Source: Bacillus sp. SM2101 (GTDB lineage: Bacteria; Bacillota; Bacilli; Bacillales; SM2101). From it: a stretch of 64,000 bases of DNA. Positions 17,909-26,914 of the stretch are shown here, piece after piece. The notes below the pieces were generated by a model. The model saw only the letters and a program-made list of their open reading frames with translations. It was not told the DNA's origin and made no database searches. The position numbers and the translations under genes were made by a program. Numbering within the stretch: position 1 is the first letter of the stretch; each line of letters starts with the position of its first letter. Where the stretch lies: NCBI RefSeq assembly GCF_018588585.1, contig NZ_JAEUFG010000008.1, forward strand, positions 62,001 through 126,000, written 5' to 3'.

Positions 17909-18178
17909 GTGATTTGGTTAATTATTTTAAAAGTTCTAGTAATTTTACTCGGCTTACATTTTCTTATTACAGGGTATAAAATGAATAAGAACTCACAAAA
18001 AAATGAAGAATTCATTAGTCCAAGTACATATTATAATGCTTCTCTATCCGAAACGGTTGTTATTTTTTTAATATCAAGGATTTTAAAGGTTATTCCAATA
18101 TGGCTTCTAAAATTTATTCTTCTTTTATTTGGGATCATCTCAATTTTTATTGGGATATTTATCGTTCCATTAGAATAA
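17909..18178 (+). CDS. Small hypothetical membrane protein
   Basis: 89 residues from GTG, with AGGAGAGG eight bases upstream. An N-terminal hydrophobic segment (residues about 2-20) is followed by a short polar Lys/Asn stretch and a long hydrophobic C-terminal half that could hold two more spans. I do not recognise a family. It stands alone between rsgA and a repeat copy. Confidence 0.6.
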   Translation: MIWLIILKVLVILLGLHFLITGYKMNKNSQKNEEFISPSTYYNASLSETVVIFLISRILKVIPIWLLKFILLLFGIISIFIGIFIVPLE

Positions 18179-18357
18179 TAATGTTTTTTTAGAATATATT
18201 AATGCTAGCCAAAAAATGGGAATAGATAGCTTAGTGTGATGATTTTTCGTACATTTGCTAATGATTTTGACATACTATCAAAAAGTGAAGGGGTTACAAC
18301 GATAAATGTAAAAAAGAAAGCAGGATAGGGGATGTTCAAAAAGTGTATCTCTTCCTT

Positions 18358-18516
18358 AGGTTGTTTCTATCATAGTTGTTTTTCGTATTAGGAAATAAAC
18401 ATGTACACAACTAGATTTCATGGATTCTTTACTTGTGTAAAATAGTGACCAACATATAAAGCCATTTCTCGTAGTACCCAATTGGTGATAATAGCAATAG
18501 ATTTAAGATTCCGAGT
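18358..18516 (-). repeat. Dispersed TIR-bounded intergenic repeat, copy J (degenerate)
   Basis: In minus orientation. It retains AGTTGTTTTTCGTATTAGGA, AAATAAACATGTACACAACT and a distal GATAATAGCAATAG. The remainder of 18179-18695 shows no supportable gene. Confidence 0.6.
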
Positions 18517-18558
18517 AAAGATATCATCTGAAGAAGTCTACAAATAAAACAACAACTA

Positions 18559-18593
18559 TTTTAACCCCGACTTAAACTAGGACGGGGTTAAAA
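18559..18593. terminator. Stem-loop downstream of the FMN reductase gene
   Basis: An exact 11-bp stem, TTTTAACCCCG (18559-18569) and CGGGGTTAAAA (18583-18593), with a 13-base loop. It lies about 100 bases past the stop of the minus-strand gene and may end its transcript, although the T-run is weak. Confidence 0.5.
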
Positions 18594-18695
18594 ATATTTG
18601 AAGGCTAAGAGTGAAACAAACTATATTATCAAAATAGATAGACATTTTGATACGTGTGTTCTTTAATCATGTAGTATGTTTTCACGACCTTAAGT

Positions 18696-19256
18696 TTACT
18701 GAAAATGTTTTATCCATTTGTCAAAAGAATGAACGAGCCTTTCAACATATTGACTAGTTCTCTCATCCACTAATTCACCCTGTTCATTAAATAAGTTGTG
18801 TACTCCAGATATTAATACTTGTGGTTCCACCATAACTAACGAACGAGTTGAAGTTAAGATTTGTCTTAGTTGAGCCTGAGCCTGTGCAGTACCTGCTCGG
18901 CCTGGAGTTCCACCCATAATTGCAATTGGTTTTTTTAACAAAGGGGCTTCTTTTCCACCTCTAGAAGCCCAATCTAGGGCATTTTTTAACACACCAGGAA
19001 CGGCTCCATTATATTCTGGAGTTACAATGAGTAAGCCGTCGGACTCTTGAATAGCCTTTTTAAATTTAGTGACAATGGAAGGGTCTCCATTCTTTTCAAG
19101 GTCTTCGTTAAACATAGGGATATCAGACAAGTCAAATATATTGATTTCCATTTGTTGAGGCGAAAGCCTAATTGCTTCTTGGAGAAGAGCACGATTATAG
19201 GATTCTTTTCGTAAACTACCTGCAAAACCTAAAATTTTTGCTTTTTGTGTGTCCAT
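18696..19256 (-). CDS. NADPH-dependent FMN reductase (flavodoxin-like fold)
   Basis: 186 residues. The flavin phosphate loop is GSLRKESYNRAL near residues 13-24, and the conserved TPEYNGAVPGVLKNALDWASR segment is near the middle. This family (YieF/ChrR/AzoR-like) reduces FMN, quinones, azo dyes or chromate with NAD(P)H. GGAGG lies ten bases before the ATG. It is co-oriented with the LtrA gene 27 bases upstream, so the two may be one operon. Confidence 0.88.
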   Translation of the reverse strand: MDTQKAKILGFAGSLRKESYNRALLQEAIRLSPQQMEINIFDLSDIPMFNEDLEKNGDPSIVTKFKKAIQESDGLLIVTPEYNGAVPGVLKNALDWASRGGKEAPLLKKPIAIMGGTPGRAGTAQAQAQLRQILTSTRSLVMVEPQVLISGVHNLFNEQGELVDERTSQYVERLVHSFDKWIKHFQ

Positions 19257-19283
19257 TAGTTTCTTCCTCCATTAGATCGCTTT

Positions 19284-20384
19284 TTAAGTTGTTGTTACTT
19301 TAGCATACACTAAAAAGAATATTGCTATTTGCATCATAAGAATGAGCCTTGGTACTACAAACATGATGTCTATAATTAAAAAGATTGATATTAAACCTAT
19401 GAATAACCCTAAATGATTATATTTTAAGCGGTGATGTTCATACCTATACATATGAAAAACCAATGTAGTTGCAAAAAAGTAAAGAATGACAGCAAAGAAT
19501 AATAATCCGATCATAAACAAATAGTTTAAATCGTGCAAATAAATCATATTGATAGAAGCAGCAATCATACTTAGCGTAATGAATATAATAAGGTGTCCAT
19601 ATACAATCAATTGACCTGCAGACTTAATCGATTTGTCTATTTTTTTATCTATGTTATCAAAATATTGCCACCACATCGCTATAATAACTATAAATGACAT
19701 AACAGCATAGGAGATCGACTCGAAATTCCCTTTTTCAGGCTGTAGGACGACAATGGTGCTAATAATCAATTCACCGAACAAGATAATTGTCAAAAGTCCA
19801 AAGCGTTCTAATAGATGTCCGATGTTAATAGGTGCTTTAACTAAATATTTTCTCCCGAAGATAGGAACTAATATATCCACAAATATACCTAAATAAAATA
19901 TGACATATCTAATCCATGAATCGAAAAAAATAGAAGAAAAAGATACGATAATTCCAATCCAAAAGTACTTACCTAAAAACTGTGCAGTCTTTTTATGATG
20001 TATTGTTTCATACTGTTGTACTATTATATATTGGATTGCTGTCAGTACTCTTAATCCGATATATCCAACCATGAATGGTACGTAATAGGTATCAAAATCA
20101 ACAGATAAGCTAGAAGTCATAATTAGAACAAAGAACATTTGTACAATCATATACAACCGTTGATGAACAAAATCTTTTCCGAAACGGTTAATGAATAAAG
20201 TTTGACCTACCCATGCCCACCAAATGGGTATCATCATAATGATAAATTTAACAAAATATTCTGCGTGTATAACACCGTCTTCTACATGGAAAAGTACGTG
20301 TGTTGCAGTTGATATAGCCGCTACAAAAACTAGGTCATAAAATAATTCTAGCCACGTTACCTTTTTTTCTTCCATCCTCATCAA
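19284..20384 (-). CDS. Low-temperature-requirement A (LtrA) family membrane protein
   Basis: 366 residues with about ten to eleven hydrophobic segments. The family hallmark WLELFYDLVFVAAI is at the N-terminus and FGELIISTIV is in the middle. LtrA was named from a Listeria mutant defective at low temperature; its biochemical role is unknown. The start is uncertain among TTG 20384, ATG 20381 and ATG 20375, since no strong ribosome site separates them. It precedes the FMN reductase gene. Confidence 0.85.
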   Translation of the reverse strand: MMRMEEKKVTWLELFYDLVFVAAISTATHVLFHVEDGVIHAEYFVKFIIMMIPIWWAWVGQTLFINRFGKDFVHQRLYMIVQMFFVLIMTSSLSVDFDTYYVPFMVGYIGLRVLTAIQYIIVQQYETIHHKKTAQFLGKYFWIGIIVSFSSIFFDSWIRYVIFYLGIFVDILVPIFGRKYLVKAPINIGHLLERFGLLTIILFGELIISTIVVLQPEKGNFESISYAVMSFIVIIAMWWQYFDNIDKKIDKSIKSAGQLIVYGHLIIFITLSMIAASINMIYLHDLNYLFMIGLLFFAVILYFFATTLVFHMYRYEHHRLKYNHLGLFIGLISIFLIIDIMFVVPRLILMMQIAIFFLVYAKVTTT

Positions 20385-20499
20385 CTCTCAATCTAATCAT
20401 ATTTTTACATACTGAATATATTAAATATTGTTAGTTAGTAGGAATCACACCCTATGAGAAATTACGATGTGTTAATTCAATTAATATAAGGATTAAAGA

Positions 20500-20808
20500 T
20501 TAGTGTGCAAGAACATTCCTATAATCGGGCTTCTTACCAAATTGACTTTTAGCAAATGGACATAAAGGGATAATTTTTTTGTTTTCTTCTCTTGCTAGAT
20601 TGACTACCTTATCTACTAGTGCTTCCCCAACTCCCTCACCACGTAGTTGGTTTGATACGAACGTATGGTCAATGATTAATCGCTCCGCACCAGAGTTTAC
20701 AAATGTGATCTCTGCAATTATTTGACCTTCATCTTCAATATAAAATCGATTGACTCCTCTTAATATATTTTTCATCATGCTCTCCAATAGGTTTTCAGTT
20801 GACCCCAT
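20500..20808 (-). CDS. Small GNAT-type N-acetyltransferase (YjdJ-like)
   Basis: 102 residues. The compact acetyltransferase core is visible as IDHTFVSNQLRGEGVGEALVD (acetyl-CoA loop), then KIIPLCPFAKSQF with the conserved Cys and Lys of the GCN5-related YidJ/YjdJ group. The substrate is unknown. The start could instead be at the MMKNIL methionines, which follow GGAGAG closely. It lies just downstream of the CDGSH gene in the same direction and may be co-transcribed. Confidence 0.8.
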   Translation of the reverse strand: MGSTENLLESMMKNILRGVNRFYIEDEGQIIAEITFVNSGAERLIIDHTFVSNQLRGEGVGEALVDKVVNLAREENKKIIPLCPFAKSQFGKKPDYRNVLAH

Positions 20809-20834
20809 TTAATTATGTTGTCCAACTTACGTTT

Positions 20835-21242
20835 TTAATTTTCATTTACATGGCTATTATCACAGAATGGACTATTTTTAGAAGAACCACATCCACAAAG
20901 AGTTGCTCGTGTACATTTAATTGTAGATTCTTTGTGTTTAATCGATAGGTTCCCTTTTATATAGATAGGACCATTGGATGCAGCTTCGATTGTTGTTTCA
21001 TAAGCTGGTGTTTCTTGTTTACCTCCATCTTTTCTAATATACTCTAAAGCACCACTTGGACACCTTTCGATTACTTCAACTATTTTATCCACAGTTTCGC
21101 CATCGGCATTAATCCACGGTCTTTTTTTAAGGTTGAAAACTTTGGGCAACCCTCTAACACATTTCGCAGCATGAATACATCTTTCTTTCGAAAATGTAAC
21201 GTCGATGGATGCCCCGGTATACCGTTTCTTTTCTACACTCAT
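20835..21242 (-). CDS. Ferredoxin-like 4Fe-4S mono-cluster and CDGSH iron-sulfur protein
   Basis: 135 residues from ATG 21242, chosen because AGGAGTG lies eight bases upstream (an earlier ATG has no such site). The N-half holds the divergent 4Fe-4S mono-cluster domain (ERCIHAAKCVRGLPKVF, then ERCPSGALEY). The C-half holds a CDGSH-type 2Fe-2S site, CGCGSSKNSPFCDNSH, with Asn in place of the usual Gly. Such fusions are common small redox proteins of unknown partner. They often lie beside the short GNAT found next here. Confidence 0.85.
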   Translation of the reverse strand: MSVEKKRYTGASIDVTFSKERCIHAAKCVRGLPKVFNLKKRPWINADGETVDKIVEVIERCPSGALEYIRKDGGKQETPAYETTIEAASNGPIYIKGNLSIKHKESTIKCTRATLCGCGSSKNSPFCDNSHVNEN

Positions 21243-22322
21243 ATTTATTTCACTCCTATAATACAAATTGGTTCGCATGATTAGATTCAGTAATATTTGT
21301 AAGAATAAATAGAAAATTAATAAGTTATAAATGGATATAGTATAACTCTATGGTTATTCGAATTCTAATTTTTTTGCTTCAATTGCATTGAGCATGCTTT
21401 TTACCCCCTTTAAATAGAGTTTTGGTTAACAATTCAGTTTTCAGCGATTCTAAATTTCTTCCACAAAAGAATGGCTGTAAAATTATCTTTAATTAAAAAT
21501 ATCTTAATTCGAGATAATTATATGATTAAATTTGTTTTATGTCAACTATATGAATGAACTGATTGTTTAAAAGCAAATATGTATCATGACACAAATATAG
21601 GTTCAATTTGTATTATTTAATTCAAAAATACTAAATCTTGATTCTTTATCTAAAATACAAAAGACCTTACATTCTATTTTGTTAAACGGTGATTTACGAT
21701 TCGATCATAAAAAGGTTAATTTTGAATTCTCTATAACTACTAATTTAATTATTTATGAGATAGTAACATTAAAACCAATAGGGAACACACTTTTCTCAGA
21801 TGTTGATAACAAAATCAAATAGCAATAACCTTATTGGAGAAAAGGAAAGTTGAGGAAAGGGCTAGGGAACAGTGGCGGCACAACTATTGTTTTAAGGGTT
21901 TAACATACTGGGATTGTATAATTTCTTGTTGACAGTTTATAAATATAATAAAAATTCCATTAGAGATTATGAAATCGCATGGTTTGTAAAGGGTGGTTGA
22001 AAAAGAAAGAACATTTATTGGGTAGTCGTAAATGGGCTATCATTTAAATAGAGGCATTAGGAAATGAGTTCAACAGTCGTGTTATTTAGATAGGACTGTT
22101 GAATGATGAAACTAATATAATATCATGAATCTCAATTACTACGAGTGTGTTAATTATACATGCAAAGATTTAAAAAATCATTATACGATGAGGGAACTGT
22201 TGACTATTCGATAGTTCCCTCATTAAAGTTAAGATTAATGCAGAAATTCTAATAATCCCAATCTCAAAATTAGGATCTAGCTATGTGGACAAAAGTAGTA
22301 AATGAAAATGTTATAGGGTAGA
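21243..22322. other. 1.1-kb region without a supportable gene
   Basis: AT-rich. It holds a 17-base inverted repeat, TATCTTAATTCGAGATA (21500-21516), a 13-codon frame with a good ribosome site (21354-21395, minus), and two exact stem-loops: 22069-22078 with 22094-22103, and 22188-22198 with 22213-22223. The second may terminate the namA transcript. The region looks like the remains of a lost gene. Confidence 0.5.
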
Positions 22323-23339
22323 TCACCATGCACGGCTGTACTGCCCAGGGCCTTCAACTGTTACCCCTAATTCTTGGGCAGCTGTTTTGGGCCAATATGG
22401 GTTGCGCAACAATTCACGTCCGATGAAAATTAAATCTGCGCGGCCATTTTTCAGAATTTCTTCAGCTTGTATGCCAGTTGTAATTAAGCCAACTGCACCT
22501 GTTTGGATATGAGCGTTTCGTTTAATGGTTTCTGCATAAGAGACTTGATAGCCAGGAAATACATCGAATCTAGTTGGAATTACAGCGCCTGAGCTACAAT
22601 CAATTAAATCAACGCCTTGTCCTTTCATCATCTGAGCAATTTGAACATAATTTTCAATAGAATTCCCCTGATTATCATATTCATTAGCTGAAACTCTTAC
22701 AAATAATGGTCCAGACCATTCTGATTTGACAGCATCAATTACTTCTTTCAATAAACGATAACGATTTGCTAAATTTCCACCATACTCATCGGTTCGTTTA
22801 TTAGTTAGTGGAGAGAGAAACTCATTTAATAAATAGCCGTGAGCAGAATGGATTTCAATAATATCAAATCCTGCCTCTTTAGAGCGGCGAGCTGCTAAAG
22901 CAAATGCTTGAATTACATCATCAATGTCGGCCTTGGTCATTTCAATAGGCACACGACTTTTATGATCAAAAGCAATTGGTGATGGTCCGTATATAGCTCC
23001 TTCAACTTGCGACTTTCTGCCTGCATGTGCGAGTTGGATAGCTGCATGTGAGCCATTTTTATGTATTTGATTTGTAAGTTGTTTGAGACCTTCAACGTGA
23101 GCAGCATCCCAAATACCTAAATCATTTGCAGATATCCTACCTTCTGGCTTTACTGCTGTTGCTTCAATCATGACTAAACCCACTTGTCCAACGGCTCGGC
23201 TAGTATAATGAGTTAGATGCCAATTTGTTACTTTCCCATCTTCCTCAAAACATGAATACATACACATTGGAGACATTACAATTCTATTTTTTAAAGTAAC
23301 GCCTTTTATTATGTGGGGAGAAAATAAAGCTGACTCCAT
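22323..23339 (-). CDS. namA: NADPH dehydrogenase, old yellow enzyme family (NamA/YqjM)
   Basis: 338 residues, the same length as Bacillus subtilis YqjM. Class-specific residues are visible: Cys26 and Tyr28 in MSPMCMYSC, the substrate-binding pair in [11 protein letters not shown], and the C-terminal Arg of the YSRAW tail that completes the neighbouring active site. It is an FMN enzyme reducing alpha,beta-unsaturated carbonyls and nitro compounds in electrophile defence. AGGAGG lies before the ATG. It is alone on the minus strand. Confidence 0.93.
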   Translation of the reverse strand: MESALFSPHIIKGVTLKNRIVMSPMCMYSCFEEDGKVTNWHLTHYTSRAVGQVGLVMIEATAVKPEGRISANDLGIWDAAHVEGLKQLTNQIHKNGSHAAIQLAHAGRKSQVEGAIYGPSPIAFDHKSRVPIEMTKADIDDVIQAFALAARRSKEAGFDIIEIHSAHGYLLNEFLSPLTNKRTDEYGGNLANRYRLLKEVIDAVKSEWSGPLFVRVSANEYDNQGNSIENYVQIAQMMKGQGVDLIDCSSGAVIPTRFDVFPGYQVSYAETIKRNAHIQTGAVGLITTGIQAEEILKNGRADLIFIGRELLRNPYWPKTAAQELGVTVEGPGQYSRAW

Positions 23340-23415
23340 CCTACACGCCTCCTAACCAACTTAATTAAATATAGTATATCATTTCATATATTAAATAACA
23401 CGAAAGATGATTGTG

Positions 23416-23635
23416 TGGCTCTTTTCGTAAATGTTGTTGTTATTGTTAACAAATTTGAACTATAAATAGTGGTTTTATATGTTAGTCATCGATGTACAGA
23501 AGAAAAAATAGCAAGAATGATAGTTGTGTACGATGGATAGTGGCTTAATAATCATAATTGTAGAAAAGATGACACGTACGCTAGAGGTAACGTGCTTATA
23601 TCTTAGAACGAAAAGCAACACTTTGCGAAAGCATA
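23416..23635 (+). repeat. Dispersed TIR-bounded intergenic repeat, copy F (longest)
   Basis: It begins TGGCTCTTTTCGTAAATGTT and contains TGTAGAAAAGATGACACG. It ends TTAGAACGAAAAGCAACACT then TTGCGAAAGCATAC. About 220 bases long, it has extra interior sequence compared with other copies. Confidence 0.85.
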
Positions 23636-23734
23636 CAAAAAGTAAAAAACGACAAACTCAAGTTTTATAGATGGCTTTTTCTTTTTCTAAAAAACTACAA
23701 TTAAAGCGAATCCGATCTGGATAGTAGTAAACAT

Positions 23735-23771
23735 AAAAAAAACCATTAAAAAAGAAATCTCTTTTTAATGG
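23735..23771 (-). terminator. Terminator overlapping the end of the GDPD gene
   Basis: CCATTAAAAA (23743-23752) and TTTTTAATGG (23762-23771) pair. On the minus strand the stem is followed by a run of eight T. Its first arm lies inside the coding end. Confidence 0.8.
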
Positions 23772-24504
23772 AGGAGGACATCTTTTTTCTAATTTTAACA
23801 GCTGTATTAGGAACATCTGTAATGATTCCATCAACTTTCCATTTGTAGTACAAACGAATAGATAATGGTCTATTGACTGTATAAGTTCTAAGGGTCATGT
23901 TTTCTTTACGACATTCGTCAACAAATTGCTTGCTTAAAAGGTTATGCTTGACATGAATACTCTTTGTGCCAGCATTTTTTGCACTTTCCCATGCTTTTTG
24001 TAATCTAGATGACACTAAAAACGCTGTATCTAGCTGAGGGTCAATCTTCATAACATTTTTAATACTATGATGATTAAATGAAGAAATGACTGTTCGGTCA
24101 TCTACTTTGTATGCCTTTAACATGTCACAAACGATTTGTTCAATGCCTTTATATTCGATGAGGGAATTTTTTAATTCTAGGTTTAATAGCATTTTTGTAG
24201 TTGAAAACCAGCTTAGAAAGTGATCTAAAGTTGGAATTTTTTCACCCATATGCAAAGGCGTAAACCAGCTCCCCGCATCTAACTCTTCCAATTCTTTTGC
24301 AGTGTAGTCTTTTACGTAACCTACGCCGTTTGTCGTCCTGTTTAATGTTTCATCGTGAATAATCACAGGGATATTATCTTTTGATAATTGAACATCAAGT
24401 TCAATCCCATCTGCACCAAGCTCTTCTGCAGTTAAGAATGCAGTCATCGTGTTTTCAGGAGCTAATTTACTTGCTCCGCGATGGGCGTATACGAGAGTAG
24501 ACAT
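23746..24504 (-). CDS. Glycerophosphodiester phosphodiesterase (cytosolic)
   Basis: 252 residues with no signal peptide. The GDPD signature is clear: YAHRGASKLAPENTM (catalytic His-Arg and Glu), DGIELDVQLSKDN (metal Glu/Asp) and VIIHDETLNRTTNG (second His). It hydrolyses glycerophosphodiesters to glycerol-3-phosphate and alcohol, recycling phospholipid or lipoteichoic precursors. GGGAGG is close to the ATG. It stands alone, with a terminator at its end. Confidence 0.92.
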   Translation of the reverse strand: MSTLVYAHRGASKLAPENTMTAFLTAEELGADGIELDVQLSKDNIPVIIHDETLNRTTNGVGYVKDYTAKELEELDAGSWFTPLHMGEKIPTLDHFLSWFSTTKMLLNLELKNSLIEYKGIEQIVCDMLKAYKVDDRTVISSFNHHSIKNVMKIDPQLDTAFLVSSRLQKAWESAKNAGTKSIHVKHNLLSKQFVDECRKENMTLRTYTVNRPLSIRLYYKWKVDGIITDVPNTAVKIRKKMSSSIKKRFLF

Positions 24505-24566
24505 AAACCTCCCACCTTTTTTTACAATATTATACGCATGTAAGAAATAGAAAGTGAGTAAAGTAA

Positions 24567-24724
24567 AGGTTCTTTTCGTAAACTATGTTGCTTTTTTCAC
24601 TTACATTAGAATAATTGATGTATAACTTTTATAGTTTTATAAAAAGGAAAAGTGCACCGATCGTATAGTTGCATTTGTATTTAGCTCATATTATGAAAAG
24701 CAACGATTAATACGAAAACATCTT
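24567..24724 (+). repeat. Dispersed TIR-bounded intergenic repeat, copy G
   Basis: It begins AGGTTCTTTTCGTAAACTAT, followed by GTTGCTTTTTTCAC. It ends TTATGAAAAGCAACGATTAA then TACGAAAACATCTT. The left third closely matches copies H and M. Confidence 0.85.
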
Positions 24725-24897
24725 ATAAATACGATTTAATCAATATTACTGAGAGAAAGTGATCTGATAATATCTTACCACAATACTTCCTATTTGTTCC
24801 AAAACTTATAACAAACAACAAAATAATGATTTTTTGTAAACGTGAAAAATATTGGTGGCTAAAGAAATGATGAGGAATATTTAATTGAGGTATTTGA

Positions 24898-24950
24898 AAA
24901 GAGTTATCCTACTTGAACACATCTCTAATACAAAAGCAGGATAACTCTTT
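24898..24950 (-). terminator. Stem-loop terminator of the SLH-protein gene
   Basis: An exact 13-bp stem (24898-24910 with 24938-24950). On the minus strand the closing arm ends CTCTTTTC. It lies 30 bases after the SLH gene stop. Confidence 0.6.
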
Positions 24951-24979
24951 GTATCTAGCCGAATTTCGTCGTACGTATC

Positions 24980-26053
24980 TTACTCAGCACTTGGGGAAAA
25001 AGCGTAGATTTTCCATGTGTCTTCTTGCATATCTTTTTTCAAATAGTACTTACCTTCAGCATTTTTAGTTGATGTTACATCTAAATCCAAATCGCTGTTT
25101 TTAATCTTGATTTCATAGTTTAAATCCTTGATTTGTACTGTAACGTATCTATCAGTTGATGTTGTTACTAATAAAGAAAAATTGTTGTCCGCATTAATTG
25201 CAAATTCATCAACTTCTTCTTTCATTTGTTTAACAAGGGATTTATAGCTCTCTACTGCTGCTATTCCTTGAGCTTGATAAAAGCCGATCGAGTCATTTAT
25301 ATATAATTGCTCTAATTCATCAAATGATTGGTTTGTCGATAATTCATTTTCATTCTCTATATATGATCTTAAAAACGAGGTAAGTTCATCATTAGTCGGT
25401 ACATTTGCTAGCTCTTGATTTAATGATCTATAGATCATTACTACTGCTTGAGCTCTTGTTGCATGATCCCTAGGTTTGAAAGTTTCATCATCATACCCTT
25501 TAACAATTCCTAGTGAACTTGCTTTTTCGATGTCTTCATACGCCCAGTATGAATTTGTAACGTCCGTGAACGATTGTTCGTCACTTTGTTCAAAAGATAT
25601 TGTATTTTCAAATGCTCGTACGATCATAGCTGTTAGTTGGTCTCTTGTAATTTTTTCATACGGTGCAAAGCTGCCATCTTCCTTCCCATTAACAATGCCA
25701 TGGTTACTTGCAACATTTACATATTCATAAAACCAATCATCAGATGTGACATCAGTATACGTTTTACCTTGTTGGCTAGTTTGTAGACCCATTGCATTAA
25801 CGAGTATTTTTACAAATTGGGAACGGGTAACATTGTCATTAGGTCTTATTTCCATATCATTTTGGTTATTTAAATAACCGTTAATAATATCAGCTTGTAT
25901 AAAATGATTTATTTCAGTGTAAGCCCAATAATCTTCCTCCAAATCAGTTGGAAGATACGCAGAGACAGGTTTGTCTTGAGCAAAAACAGTCTGCATAGGA
26001 ACACTTAACAGAACGAGTATAAAAGCTAAGAAGATTCTAGTATATTGAAACAT
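24980..26053 (-). CDS. Secreted protein with three S-layer homology domains
   Basis: 357 residues from ATG 26053, chosen because AAAGGAGC lies five bases upstream. A signal peptide (FLAFILVLLSVPMQTVFAQ) ends near residue 26. Three SLH repeats follow (about residues 35-90, 95-150 and 155-210), each with the F.DV...W.Y..I pattern. They anchor the protein to pyruvylated wall polymer. The ~140-residue C-terminal part is predicted alpha/beta and unrecognised; it ends with a fold like the NTF2-type wall domains (KDMQEDTWKIYAFSP). Confidence 0.85.
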   Translation of the reverse strand: MFQYTRIFLAFILVLLSVPMQTVFAQDKPVSAYLPTDLEEDYWAYTEINHFIQADIINGYLNNQNDMEIRPNDNVTRSQFVKILVNAMGLQTSQQGKTYTDVTSDDWFYEYVNVASNHGIVNGKEDGSFAPYEKITRDQLTAMIVRAFENTISFEQSDEQSFTDVTNSYWAYEDIEKASSLGIVKGYDDETFKPRDHATRAQAVVMIYRSLNQELANVPTNDELTSFLRSYIENENELSTNQSFDELEQLYINDSIGFYQAQGIAAVESYKSLVKQMKEEVDEFAINADNNFSLLVTTSTDRYVTVQIKDLNYEIKIKNSDLDLDVTSTKNAEGKYYLKKDMQEDTWKIYAFSPSAE

Positions 26054-26295
26054 TGTTTGCTCCTTTCTAAACAAATGTTGTTACATATAAATTTTATCTT
26101 GGTAGAGAATGTAAATCATTATTAAAATAATGGAAAAACCAGAGTGGAAAGGAGCGAAGTGTAAAATATTTCATCCCTATTAGTAAACTTTACTAATATT
26201 ACGTTTGTAAAAGTTTTAAGCAACTGTTTTCATGTTATAGTAGGGAAGTTAGCAGGATTACTAGTTTTATACGGATCCTCTCTTAATTAGTGACT

Positions 26296-26453
26296 ATTTT
26301 CACATTGATTGTTATTCTTCGTTAAGAAGTAAACTCCTACACAACTAGAGTTCGTTCCATCTTTTTCGCTTGTAAAACGAATTCAAGCTGTTAAAATTTA
26401 TTTTTAGCAAATGTTTACTTTGAAGACAACAGCAACAAAGTTTACATAAAGAC
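26296..26453 (-). repeat. Dispersed TIR-bounded intergenic repeat, copy K
   Basis: In minus orientation. It begins TTTTCACATTGATTGTTATT and contains ACACAACTAGAGTTCGTTCC. It ends ACAGCAACAAAGTTTACATA then AAGACC, the complement of the common left end. Confidence 0.75.
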
Positions 26454-26503
26454 CATAATTAACATAACAACAATATATTACAAAATTAACCAGTACTTAA
26501 TGT

Positions 26504-26553
26504 TTGAACCGACTAGTCATTTGTTGTATGATATACCCGTGACTTATTAGTCA
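26504..26553 (+). promoter_or_regulatory. Promoter with two palindromes, probable TetR-type operator of the RND operon
   Basis: TTGAAC (26504-26509), 17-base spacer, TATGAT (26527-26532). The palindrome GACTAGTC (26511-26518) lies inside the spacer. TGACTTATTAGTCA (26540-26553) lies over the start site. TGACT...AGTCA half-sites are typical of TetR-family repressors, and the TetR gene downstream of the pump is the likely binder. Confidence 0.65.
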
Positions 26554-26722
26554 TATTGTAAAGTGAAAAGGATGAATTTTTACTGTTTGTGAGCTAGTAC
26601 ATATATTAGTTTTGGTGTTTTAGGAGTTGAATATGTGTGACTTCCTCTTGTATGCAAGCTTTTATTCGTGTTTGTGATTAAATGCACGTGATGGAGGTAA
26701 AAATTGAAGGGAGCGATGACTG

Positions 26723-26878
26723 ATGGGTCAATTTAAAGTTCGGTCCGAAAAATTAATTGCAGAGTTGATTAAACAAGGAGTGAAGATAGAACTATCAAAA
26801 CCGAGGGCGGATTTATCTTCACTTAAGACATTCAAAGAAATGACTAGTAAACAGTCAACAATTATTCATGATTGGTAA
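26723..26878 (+). CDS. 51-residue hypothetical protein upstream of the RND pump
   Basis: Starts MGQFKVRSEKLIAELIKQ and ends QSTIIHDW. GAAGGGAG lies ten bases before the ATG, and the stop is 36 bases before the pump start, so the two are probably co-transcribed. It is basic and soluble, with an amphipathic first helix and no membrane segment. I do not recognise it. Confidence 0.6.
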   Translation: MGQFKVRSEKLIAELIKQGVKIELSKPRADLSSLKTFKEMTSKQSTIIHDW

Positions 26879-26914
26879 ACAATAATAGATCAAATTACCG
26901 GAAGGGGAGCAAAA

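Larger units (their letters stand above)
26054..26722. other. Upstream region of the RND operon
   Basis: 670 bases without a recognised gene. It holds repeat copy K and the promoter/operator listed separately. A long untranslated stretch (about 26560-26722) separates that promoter from the first small ORF. Confidence 0.5.

Noticed and set aside
18239-18328. 29-codon frame MIFRTFANDFDI...
   Set aside because: No ribosome site and no family; perhaps a gene remnant, but not supportable.
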